Shown one piece after another: positions 1-5,777 of a stretch of DNA of 5,777 nt. The stretch spans positions 1 to 5,777 of the forward strand of contig DATHBP010000051.1 of the NCBI GenBank assembly GCA_035296085.1. Reading direction: 5' to 3'. The first letter of the stretch is position 1. Each line of letters begins with the position of its first letter. Below the pieces are notes generated by a model. That model was not told the origin of the DNA. It made no database searches and saw only the letters and a list, made by a program, of their open reading frames with translations. The position numbers and the translations under genes are program-made. Source of the DNA: DATHBP01 sp035296085. GTDB taxonomy: Bacteria; Actinomycetota; Actinomycetes; Propionibacteriales; Nocardioidaceae.

Positions 1-320
1 CGGTGCTCGAGTGCGTGGGCACCAAGGAGTCGATGCAGCAGGCCATGGACTGCACACGCCCGGGCGGTTACGTGGGCTATGTAGGTGTGCCGGCCGGTGG
101 CGCCGAGCTGCCGATCCGCCAGATGTTCGGGAACAATCTCAACGTCGCCGGCGGAGTCGCGCCAGTACGCGCCTACCTGCCGGAGCTGCTCGCCGACGTG
201 CTCGACGGCAGCATCGACCCAGGTCGCGTCTTCGACGTGGAGATGCCGCTCGAGCAGGTCGCCGACGCCTACGCGGCGATGGACGAGCGCCGGGCGATCA
301 AGGTGCTGCTGCGGCCCTAA
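1..320 (+). CDS. Zinc-type medium-chain alcohol dehydrogenase, C-terminal fragment (5' end outside window)
   Basis: The frame is open from the left edge (bases 1-2 finish a codon) and ends at TAA 318-320, giving about 105 C-terminal residues of a family usually near 340-350 residues. The fragment holds the late part of the nucleotide-binding fold: a strand ending in E-C-V-G, an amphipathic helix, then the R-P-G-G-Y-V turn and the strand G-Y-V-G-V-P typical of MDR alcohol dehydrogenases. Next come G-G-V-A-P-V-R-A-Y-L-P-E-L and the closing segment with L-E-Q-V-A-D-A-Y-A-A-M-D and I-K-V-L-L, the standard MDR carboxy-terminus. Such enzymes oxidise alcohols or reduce aldehydes with NAD(P). The zinc-binding N-terminal domain lies outside the window, so zinc content and substrate are inferred from the family. 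It is followed directly by stem-loops and is probably the last gene of its unit. Confidence 0.85.
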   Translation, partial: VLECVGTKESMQQAMDCTRPGGYVGYVGVPAGGAELPIRQMFGNNLNVAGGVAPVRAYLPELLADVLDGSIDPGRVFDVEMPLEQVADAYAAMDERRAIKVLLRP

Positions 321-352
321 CCGGGCTGTCTGTGCCCGGGCAACGTCCGGGC
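321..352 (+). terminator. Stem-loops directly after the dehydrogenase stop; possible terminator
   Basis: Three 6-mers sit at an exact 13-base step: CCGGGC at 321-326, GCCCGG at 334-339 and CCGGGC at 347-352. The middle copy can pair with either flank, each time making a 6-bp all-G/C stem with a 7-base loop, so the two hairpins exclude each other. The first copy begins at the base after the TAA. No T-tract follows, so intrinsic termination is an inference from position and stem strength; many actinobacterial terminators also lack the T-run. Confidence 0.4.
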
Positions 353-432
353 CCCGCCATCGGACCCTTCCCTGGTCGGGCGAAACGTGCCACTATGCGC
401 GCGTACGGTCTGCGGCCGATCCGTCGACCTGT

Positions 433-464
433 CTTAAGGCGTAGCGCGCGCTCGCGCGCCTAAG
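433..464 (+). other. Imperfect hairpin in the presumed leader of the M6 protease gene
   Basis: CTTA (433-436) pairs with TAAG (461-464). After one bulged A (437), GGCG (438-441) pairs with CGCC (457-460). A small internal loop follows, and GCG (444-446) pairs with CGC (453-455). The structure ends 6 bases before the Shine-Dalgarno of the protease. It could be an RNA structure affecting translation or a repressor operator; the sequence does not decide. No convincing -35/-10 pair was found in 321-481. Confidence 0.4.
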
Positions 465-470
465 TCCTCT

Positions 471-475
471 GGAGG
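471..475 (+). promoter_or_regulatory. Shine-Dalgarno that fixes the TTG start of the M6 protease
   Basis: GGAGG lies 6 bases before TTG at 482-484. An in-frame TAA at 461-463 closes the frame upstream, and none of the codons between it and TTG 482 is a usual start. The next in-frame ATG is far inside the protein, beyond the signal peptide. Confidence 0.85.
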
Positions 476-481
476 ACGCAC

Positions 482-2833
482 TTGAGAGCATTCGTCAAGA
501 GCGCACTGGCCGTCACGGCGGTCGGCGCGCTTTCCGCAGCTCTGCTGCCAGGACCGGCAGCAGCCGGACCGGCTTCCAGCAGCGTGCCTGGCTCGCGTGA
601 CAGCGGGCGTAGCCACGATCCGGGGATCCGCCCCGACAACCTGCCCAACCCCATCGCCGAGAAGCAGTTGGCGCTGCGTGACAAGGCGATCAACCTCGTG
701 ATCCGCGGCAAGCGCGAAGTGCAGAAGAACGGCCCCTCCGGCGTCGTCAAGCTCGCCGATGGGCAGTACGCCGAGGTGAGCCGCGAAGCCACGGACGCAG
801 ACCCGGACCAAGTCCTCACCTTCCTCGTGGAGTTCGGCAACCGGCACAAGGACGGCACGCCGATGGCGAGGCCCGGCCCGTTGCACAACAACATCCCGCG
901 TCCCGACCGCAAGTGGGACGGCAGCTCTACCGACGACAACTCCACCTACTGGCGCAAGAACTTCAACCGCGGCTACTACATGGACTTGTTGTTCGGCGAC
1001 AAGAACTCGATGGCCCACTTCTACAAGAAGCAGTCCAGCGGCAACTACGCCCTTGCCGGTGACGTGAGCCCCTGGGTCAAGCTGCCTTATCGGGAGTCCC
1101 GCTACGGCTACAACAGGGACCAGGCCGACGGCTACTGGAACTACGTCAAGGACAGTGCCCGCTCCTGGTACCGCGCGAAGATCAACCAGGGCTGGTCGGA
1201 AGCCAAGATCACCAACTACCTCTCCGACTTCGACAAGTGGGACCGCTACGACGCCGACGGTGATGGCGACTTCAACGAGTCCGACGGCTACATCGACCAC
1301 TTCCAGGCGATCCACGCCGGCGAAGGGGAAGAGTCCGGCGGCGTGCCACCGTGGGCGATCTGGTCGCACCGCTGGTACGCCTTCCCGACCCTGTTCGGCC
1401 AGGCTGGCCCCCAGGGCGCGAAGTTCGGTGGCGTGAAGATCGGCAAGTCCGGCTTCTGGATCGGTGACTACACCACCGAGCCGGAGAACGGCGGTCTTGG
1501 TGTCTTCGCGCACGAGTACGGTCACGACCTCGGTCTCGCCGACTACTACGACACCGCCGGCGGCGACAACGGCACCGGTTTCTGGACGATCATGTCGGCC
1601 GGTTCCTGGCTCAACAAGGGCGGCAACAGCATCGGCACCAAGCCTGGCTACATGGGCATCCACGAGAAGCTGCTGCTCGGCTGGCTCGACTACGAGTACA
1701 TCCCCTACGCGCCGGGCAGCCGGCAGCGGGTGTCCCTCGGCCCGGCCGAGATTCAAGGGCGCCATGCCCAAGGGCTTGTGGTCGGACTGCCGCAGGCGTC
1801 GCAGACCGTCGAGTACAACACTCCGCACTCCGGCAACTGGGAGTGGTGGGGCGGTAGCGCCGACAACCTCAACACCACGCTGACCCACGAGGGCTGGGAC
1901 CTCACCGGCACCACCAACGCAGAGTTCACGGCGTGGGCTTGGTACGACATCGAGGAGGGGTACGACTACCTCTACGGCGAGGTGTCGGTCAACGGTGGGG
2001 CCTGGCAGAACGTGCCCGAGTCCAACCACCCAGACACCGGTATCGACGGCAGCACGACCGAATGGGAGCAGATCAGCTACGACCTGTCTCCCTACGCGGG
2101 AGAGTCTGACGTCCGCTTCCGGTTCCGCTACCAGACCGACACCGGCGTCCACTACGCCGGACCGTTCCTGGACGACTTCCAACTGGTCGAGGACGGCAAC
2201 GTCACGTACTCCGACGACGTGGAAGCCGGCACGGACGGCTGGACCGCTGATGGCACGTGGCAGCGCACCACCGGTACGGAAACCGAGACGGCATCGCAGT
2301 ACTACCTGGCCGAGAACCGTCGCTACATCGGCTACGACCGCACGCTGCGGACCGGCCCGTACAACTTCGGCTGGGCCTACACCCGACCGAACTGGGTGGA
2401 GCGCTTCCCCTACCAGGACGGCTTGCTGATCTGGTACTGGAACAACCTTTACGAGGACAACAACACCAGCGTGCACCCGGGCTACGGGTGGGCGCTGCCG
2501 GTCGACTCACGTCCAACACCGATCACGTTCAACGACGGCTCGCTGCTGGGCAACCGGCGTCAGCCCTTCGACGCGACCTTCGGCCGGTCGGTCACCAACC
2601 CGGTGACCTTCCACCGGGAGGCAGTTGACCGCAAGGGCAACCCCTACATGATGAGGGAGCACCTCGGCGTCCGTCGTCAGCTCAGCGTGTTCGACGACTC
2701 GCGGAAGAACGAGTACTGGTCGAAGCGCAACCCATGGGGCAGCACCAAGGTCGCCGGGTCGGACACTCAGATCAGGGTTCTCTACGAGACGAGTGACGGA
2801 CGCCGCACCGACCTTCGGGTGGTGTTCGAGTAA
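482..2833 (+). CDS. Secreted M6-family (immune inhibitor A type) zinc metalloprotease
   Basis: This 783-residue protein is close in length to Bacillus InhA proteases (about 800). Residues 1-28 form a Sec-type signal peptide: R and K near the start, a hydrophobic core, and a probable cut after A-A-A (26-28). A charged pro-region follows to roughly residue 100. The catalytic core contains HEYGHDLGLAD at 344-354, which includes the HExxH zinc site with H344, E345 and H348. A likely Met-turn, I-M-S-A-G-S-W, has Met at 371. An acidic loop at D257-x-D259-G-D261-x-D263 resembles a calcium-binding loop, and the M6-typical I-H-A-G-E-G follows it. The part from about 440 to 572, ending D-D-F-Q-L-V-E-D-G, looks like the beta-rich accessory domain of the family (W-Y-D-I-E-E-G-Y-D-Y-L-Y). 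A further C-terminal part runs to 783. It is probably released as a zymogen that degrades extracellular protein; virulence use in Bacillus should not be assumed here. The gene appears monocistronic, ending before a strong terminator. Confidence 0.95.
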   Translation: MRAFVKSALAVTAVGALSAALLPGPAAAGPASSSVPGSRDSGRSHDPGIRPDNLPNPIAEKQLALRDKAINLVIRGKREVQKNGPSGVVKLADGQYAEVSREATDADPDQVLTFLVEFGNRHKDGTPMARPGPLHNNIPRPDRKWDGSSTDDNSTYWRKNFNRGYYMDLLFGDKNSMAHFYKKQSSGNYALAGDVSPWVKLPYRESRYGYNRDQADGYWNYVKDSARSWYRAKINQGWSEAKITNYLSDFDKWDRYDADGDGDFNESDGYIDHFQAIHAGEGEESGGVPPWAIWSHRWYAFPTLFGQAGPQGAKFGGVKIGKSGFWIGDYTTEPENGGLGVFAHEYGHDLGLADYYDTAGGDNGTGFWTIMSAGSWLNKGGNSIGTKPGYMGIHEKLLLGWLDYEYIPYAPGSRQRVSLGPAEIQGRHAQGLVVGLPQASQTVEYNTPHSGNWEWWGGSADNLNTTLTHEGWDLTGTTNAEFTAWAWYDIEEGYDYLYGEVSVNGGAWQNVPESNHPDTGIDGSTTEWEQISYDLSPYAGESDVRFRFRYQTDTGVHYAGPFLDDFQLVEDGNVTYSDDVEAGTDGWTADGTWQRTTGTETETASQYYLAENRRYIGYDRTLRTGPYNFGWAYTRPNWVERFPYQDGLLIWYWNNLYEDNNTSVHPGYGWALPVDSRPTPITFNDGSLLGNRRQPFDATFGRSVTNPVTFHREAVDRKGNPYMMREHLGVRRQLSVFDDSRKNEYWSKRNPWGSTKVAGSDTQIRVLYETSDGRRTDLRVVFE

Positions 2834-2872
2834 GGGCATGACCGTGCGGCGCCCAGGTGCCGCGCACACGAC

Positions 2873-2915
2873 AGGGCCCGGAGGGGCGGTGGAAACACCG
2901 CCCACTCCGGGCCCT
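2873..2915. terminator. Strong hairpin between convergent genes, probable bidirectional terminator
   Basis: A 19-bp stem pairs 2873-2891 with 2896-2915, with one bulged A at 2904, closed by a GAAA (GNRA) loop at 2892-2895. On the plus strand it is followed by TTCGTCGTCG rather than a clean T-run. It lies 39 bases after the protease stop and 50 bases beyond the stop of the minus-strand hemerythrin gene, so it can serve both. A weaker second hairpin is possible at 2844-2867 (GTGC/GCAC plus GGC/GCC with a 2-base bulge). Confidence 0.85.
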
Positions 2916-2965
2916 TCGTCGTCGCCTAGCGCGCCAGCAGAGCGCCACGCGGTGGTGCCGACCGC

Positions 2966-3466
2966 TCAGGCCGTGACTGCCTTGGCGGCACTCTTGCGGG
3001 CCCTCGGGTCGCTCGGCTTGCGGGGTGCGGTCTTCTTCAGCTCGAGCATCTGGGCGCCGATCTCCTGCAGCGTCTTACGGCCCAGTCCCTCGCGCACCTT
3101 GGGGAACCACTCCTCTTCCTCTTCCTCGATGTGGTGCTCGACGCTCTCGATCAACACCGTCGTCTTGGCGTCGAAGTGCTCGTGCTCGGGGCTCATGGCT
3201 TCGAGCTCCAGGCACAGCACGTCGGCGACGTGGTGCTCTTCGTAGGACTCGAGGACGTCGTCCTCGAGGTCGGGGAGCAGCGCGCGGATGCGCGGGTACA
3301 TCCCTTCGTTCTCGATGTAGGTGTGCACGGTCAGCAGAGCCAAGATCTCGTCGACCAGCTGGCCCTTGCGTTGGGTGGCGTCGTCGCCGGCCTTCTCGAA
3401 CGCCCGGAACAGGCGTCGGACCTCTTTGTGGTCGTCTTTGAGGACGACGATGGCGTCGGTGGACAT
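2966..3466 (-). CDS. Hemerythrin-like HHE cation-binding protein
   Basis: This 166-residue protein is predicted to be a cytosolic four-helix bundle with a non-haem di-iron site. Candidate ligands appear in family order: H13 (D-D-H-K-E-V), H48 with E52 (H-T-Y-I-E), H78/H79 (E-E-H-H) and H111/H112 with a glutamate at +4 (E115 or E116), followed by W-F-P. The His-x3-Glu spacing is typical of HHE domains, which handle O2, NO or peroxide or are involved in iron-centre repair; which role applies here is unknown. Residues 114-119 are six glutamates, and the last 25 or so residues are Lys/Arg/Ala/Pro-rich and probably disordered. ATG 3466 has AAGGAG 6 bases upstream. The gene starts 39 bases after the CBS gene stop on the same strand, so the two are probably co-transcribed. 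Confidence 0.92.
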   Translation of the reverse strand: MSTDAIVVLKDDHKEVRRLFRAFEKAGDDATQRKGQLVDEILALLTVHTYIENEGMYPRIRALLPDLEDDVLESYEEHHVADVLCLELEAMSPEHEHFDAKTTVLIESVEHHIEEEEEEWFPKVREGLGRKTLQEIGAQMLELKKTAPRKPSDPRARKSAAKAVTA

Positions 3467-3472
3467 GGCGAA

Positions 3473-3478
3473 CTCCTT
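3473..3478 (-). promoter_or_regulatory. Shine-Dalgarno of the hemerythrin-like gene
   Basis: AAGGAG on the minus strand lies 6 bases before ATG at 3466-3464. It sits inside the 39-base gap after the CBS gene, so the second cistron has its own strong ribosome site. Confidence 0.85.
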
Positions 3479-3505
3479 CGGGCGGCAGGCGGTTGGCGGG
3501 CAGCG

Positions 3506-3919
3506 CTACTCGGACACGTCCTCCAGCATCTCCCCGACCTGGGCGTTGGGAAGGGCGCGGGCGACGTCGGCCTGGCTGAGCATCCCGACGAGTCGGTGGC
3601 CGTCGATCACCGGCAGTCGTCGCACCTGGTGGTCTGACATCGTCTGCAGCGCCTCTTCGGCGGAGTCGTCTGCGCCAATGGTGACGGGCTTGCCCTGCCC
3701 CATGTCGCCAGCCTTGACGTCGGCCGGGTTCTTGCCGTCGGCGATGCAGCGGACCACGATGTCGCGGTCTGTCAGGACGCCCTTGAGCCGGTCGTCCTCG
3801 CCGCAGATGGGGAGCGCGCCCACGTCGAGGTCGCGCATCTTGCGGGCTGCGTCGACGAGCGTCTCGCCGGCCTGTACGCACTCCGCGCCTTCGGTCATCA
3901 GATCGCGGGCGGTTGTCAT
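3506..3919 (-). CDS. Two-CBS-domain protein, Hrp1-like (hypoxic response protein 1 family)
   Basis: This 137-residue protein consists almost only of a tandem CBS pair (Bateman module): CBS1 at about 5-60 and CBS2 at about 75-125. Both carry the adenosine-ligand signature G-x-x-[ST]-x-x-D: GVLTDRD at 47-53 and GMLSQAD at 112-118. From memory, M. tuberculosis Hrp1 (Rv2626c) opens MTTARDIM and contains GALPICG, LTDRDIV and HQVRR; here the matching pieces are MTTARDLM, GALPICG, LTDRDIV and HQVRR, so homology is clear. Cys14 and Cys39 fall at the positions I recall as a disulfide in the Hrp1 structure. The molecular function of Hrp1 is not settled; it is known as a DosR-induced soluble protein. 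I chose ATG 3919 because AGGAGG lies 5 bases upstream and the protein start matches Hrp1; the longer frame to 4060 adds 47 unlike residues. First gene of the pair with the hemerythrin-like protein. Confidence 0.93.
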   Translation of the reverse strand: MTTARDLMTEGAECVQAGETLVDAARKMRDLDVGALPICGEDDRLKGVLTDRDIVVRCIADGKNPADVKAGDMGQGKPVTIGADDSAEEALQTMSDHQVRRLPVIDGHRLVGMLSQADVARALPNAQVGEMLEDVSE

Positions 3920-3924
3920 AGGGT

Positions 3925-3930
3925 CCTCCT
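3925..3930 (-). promoter_or_regulatory. Shine-Dalgarno fixing the CBS gene start
   Basis: AGGAGG on the minus strand is 5 bases from ATG 3919-3917. It supports this start over upstream in-frame starts that extend to 4060. Confidence 0.88.
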
Positions 3931-3957
3931 GAGTCGTCGGAGCGGGGTCTGCACGCG

Positions 3958-3963
3958 ACCCTA
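3958..3963 (-). promoter_or_regulatory. Candidate -10 box for the CBS-hemerythrin operon
   Basis: On the minus strand this reads TAGGGT, fitting TANNNT, and would start RNA near 3951, about 30 bases before the CBS ATG. No good -35 hexamer sits at 16-18 bases (GTCCCA at 17), as is common for activator-dependent promoters. The call rests on one short motif. Confidence 0.3.
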
Positions 3964-3973
3964 GCCCCGCGGC

Positions 3974-4001
3974 GGTGGGTTGGGACCAAGGGCCGCCCAC
4001 C
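3974..4001 (-). promoter_or_regulatory. Possible DosR/DevR-like operator in the divergent region
   Basis: The minus strand at 3995-3982 reads CGGCCCTTGGTCCC, matching 10 of 14 bases of the mycobacterial DosR core as I remember it (GGGACTTTAGTCCC), with the GTCCC half-site intact. Its centre is about 38 bases before the inferred transcript start, where a class II activator would bind. A perfect 6-bp inverted repeat (GGTGGG 3974-3979, CCCACC 3996-4001) brackets it. The left half-site is poor, and in GC-rich DNA such matches arise by chance, so this remains a hypothesis supported mainly by the Hrp1-like gene downstream. Confidence 0.3.
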
Positions 4002-4007
4002 ACGGAC

Positions 4008-4012
4008 GGAGG
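4008..4012 (+). promoter_or_regulatory. Shine-Dalgarno of the short leader ORF before menB
   Basis: GGAGG lies 4 bases before ATG 4017-4019. It is the only good plus-strand ribosome site upstream of menB, and it serves a frame different from menB. Confidence 0.5.
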
Positions 4013-4016
4013 CGCC

Positions 4017-4075
4017 ATGGGCACCGGACTCCCGCCGGCCTCGTCCGCTGCGCGCGGCACCCGCCCCGGTGCCGC

Positions 4076-4079
<4 letters not shown>
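4017..4079 (+). CDS. Putative 20-residue leader ORF overlapping the menB start (ATGA)
   Basis: ATG 4017, preceded by GGAGG, opens 20 codons rich in Ala, Gly, Pro, Ser, Thr and Arg, ending at TGA 4077-4079. The stop overlaps the menB ATG (4076-4078) in the 4-base form ATGA, the usual arrangement for translational coupling by terminating ribosomes. The peptide shows no recognisable motif and no run of one amino acid that would suggest classical attenuation. Its last codons cover the hairpin at 4054-4075. Alternatively, a one-base error or mutation in this GC-rich stretch could have split a longer MenB N-terminus. Mycobacterial MenB has an N-terminal extension about 11 residues longer than the protein from 4076. 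Confidence 0.4.
4054..4075 (+). promoter_or_regulatory. Perfect 8-bp hairpin abutting the menB start codon
   Basis: GCGGCACC (4054-4061) and GGTGCCGC (4068-4075) are exact reverse complements around a 6-base loop. The 3' arm ends at the base before ATG 4076 and contains GGTG, the only weak ribosome-site-like tetramer near it. In RNA this would hinder ribosome entry at menB unless opened, for example by a ribosome translating the leader ORF. Confidence 0.5.
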
Positions 4080-4986
<907 letters not shown>

Positions 4987-4987
<1 letters not shown>

Positions 4988-5777
4988 TGGAGACCGCCGA
5001 CGTCAGCCCGGCAGACCGCCGGCGCCAACAGAGGGCGTGGTACTGGTACGACTGGGCCAACTCCGCGTACGTCACCACCGTGACCACAGTGCTGTTCGCG
5101 CCGTACCTGATCTCCGTCGCGGAGACGGCAGCCTGCGGTGACGTCGACGCCCCCGGGGGCCGATGGCTTGGCCCCGAAGGTGCGGAGGTGTGCCCCGCCG
5201 ACTTGTCGGTCCTGGGCCTCACCGTGTCACCAGGGTCGCTGCCGTCCTACATCATCACGTTCTCCACGATCCTGTCCGCGCTGGTGCTGCCGCTGCTCGG
5301 CGCCGCCGTCGACCGCACCGAGCACAAGAAGCAGGTACTAGCCGGCTTTGCGTGGACCGGGGCGGCTGCCGCCGCGCTCGTGTTCTTCGCTACCGGGGAG
5401 AACTGGGAGCTCGGCGCGGTCGCGATCATCGCGGCCAACCTGTGCCTTGGGGCCTCGCTGGTCGTCAACGACTCCATCCTGTGCCTGGTCGCCACGGAGG
5501 ACGAACGCGACCGGGTCTCCTCGCGGGGCTGGGCCTTCGGCTACCTAGGTGGCGGCCTGCTGCTGGCGGTCAACTTGGTCCTGGTGACGTTTCGCGGCTC
5601 CCTCGGCTTGGACGCTGGCCTCGCCGCCCGGATCGCCATGCTTTCCGCGGCGGTGTGGTGGGCGGGCTTCACCGTCATCCCGTTTCGGCGCTTGCGCAAC
5701 TACCGGCCAACCCATGTGGTGCCGCAGCAGGGGTCGCTGGTCGCCCAGAGCTTCGGTCAGCTCTGGGCGACGCTGAA
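4987..5777 (+). CDS. UMF1-family MFS transporter (Atg22-like), 5' part; runs off window
   Basis: ATG 4987-4989 shares its A with the menB stop TGA (4985-4987). I translated the frame by hand and it stays open to the right edge (263 codons plus 2 bases). The N-terminus W-Y-W-Y-D-W-A-N-S-A-Y is the signature of the UMF1/Atg22-like branch of the major facilitator superfamily. An MFS motif-A-like loop, G-A-A-V-D-R-T-E-H-K-K, lies at 105-115 and S-R-G-W-A-F-G-Y-L-G-G at 179-189. About six membrane segments are visible, near 28-45, 85-106, 117-135, 141-157, 183-202 and 214-233, so about half of a 12-segment protein is present. Fungal Atg22 exports amino acids from the vacuole; bacterial substrates are generally unknown. 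No separate ribosome site is evident, so translation is probably coupled to menB. Confidence 0.9.

Noticed and set aside
391..409. Possible -10 boxes (CACTAT, TACGGT) for the protease gene
   Set aside because: No matching -35 at suitable spacing; too weak to call.
434..2476. 680-codon open frame on the minus strand opposite the protease gene
   Set aside because: Lack of antisense stops is expected from the strong G/C third-position bias. The translation is Val/Gly/Arg/Ala-rich with no domain, while the plus strand has a signal peptide and a full M6 motif set.
3921..3961. GGGTC/GACCC inverted pair around the CBS leader
   Set aside because: Only 5-bp arms, more than 30 bases apart; expected by chance.
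3920..4060. N-terminal extension of the CBS protein to an upstream start
   Set aside because: AGGAGG directly precedes ATG 3919, the shorter protein begins like Hrp1, and the extra 47 residues are unlike the family.
3980..4075. N-terminal extension of MenB to TTG 3980
   Set aside because: The extra 32 residues are Arg/His/Pro-rich, match no MenB start and would overlap the control region.

Overview
The window is GC-rich bacterial DNA with the strong third-position G/C bias of Actinomycetota. A Mycobacterium-like MenB, an Hrp1-like CBS protein and a UMF1-type transporter fit that assignment. I cannot name a genus. It looks like ordinary chromosome: I see no insertion sequence, tRNA, CRISPR array, phage gene or attachment site.

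Layout from left to right: (1) the last 105 codons of a zinc-type medium-chain alcohol dehydrogenase, ending at 320; (2) a 161-base gap with short alternative stem-loops right after the stop, and another hairpin just before the next gene's ribosome binding site; (3) a complete secreted M6-family (immune inhibitor A type) metalloprotease, 482-2833, with a TTG start; (4) a strong GNRA-capped hairpin, 2873-2915, between two convergent transcription units; (5) a minus-strand pair, read as CBS-domain protein (3919-3506) then hemerythrin-like HHE protein (3466-2966), almost certainly one operon; (6) a 156-base divergent control region holding a possible -10, a dyad resembling a DosR/DevR site, and a short leader ORF for the next gene; (7) menB on the plus strand, 4076-4987; (8) a UMF1-family MFS transporter overlapping the menB stop by one base and running off the window.

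Functionally, the centre has a respiratory/low-oxygen flavour. The CBS protein closely resembles Mycobacterium tuberculosis Hrp1 (hypoxic response protein 1), its partner is a di-iron hemerythrin-like protein, and the divergent neighbour makes the menaquinone ring. The protease, dehydrogenase and transporter have no visible link to this theme.

No wholly new multi-gene system is evident. The most unusual element is in front of menB. A 20-codon ORF with a good Shine-Dalgarno ends in a 4-base ATGA overlap with the menB start. menB has no good ribosome site of its own, and a perfect 8-bp hairpin abuts its ATG. This looks like a translational-coupling switch, although a sequencing indel is a simpler competing explanation.
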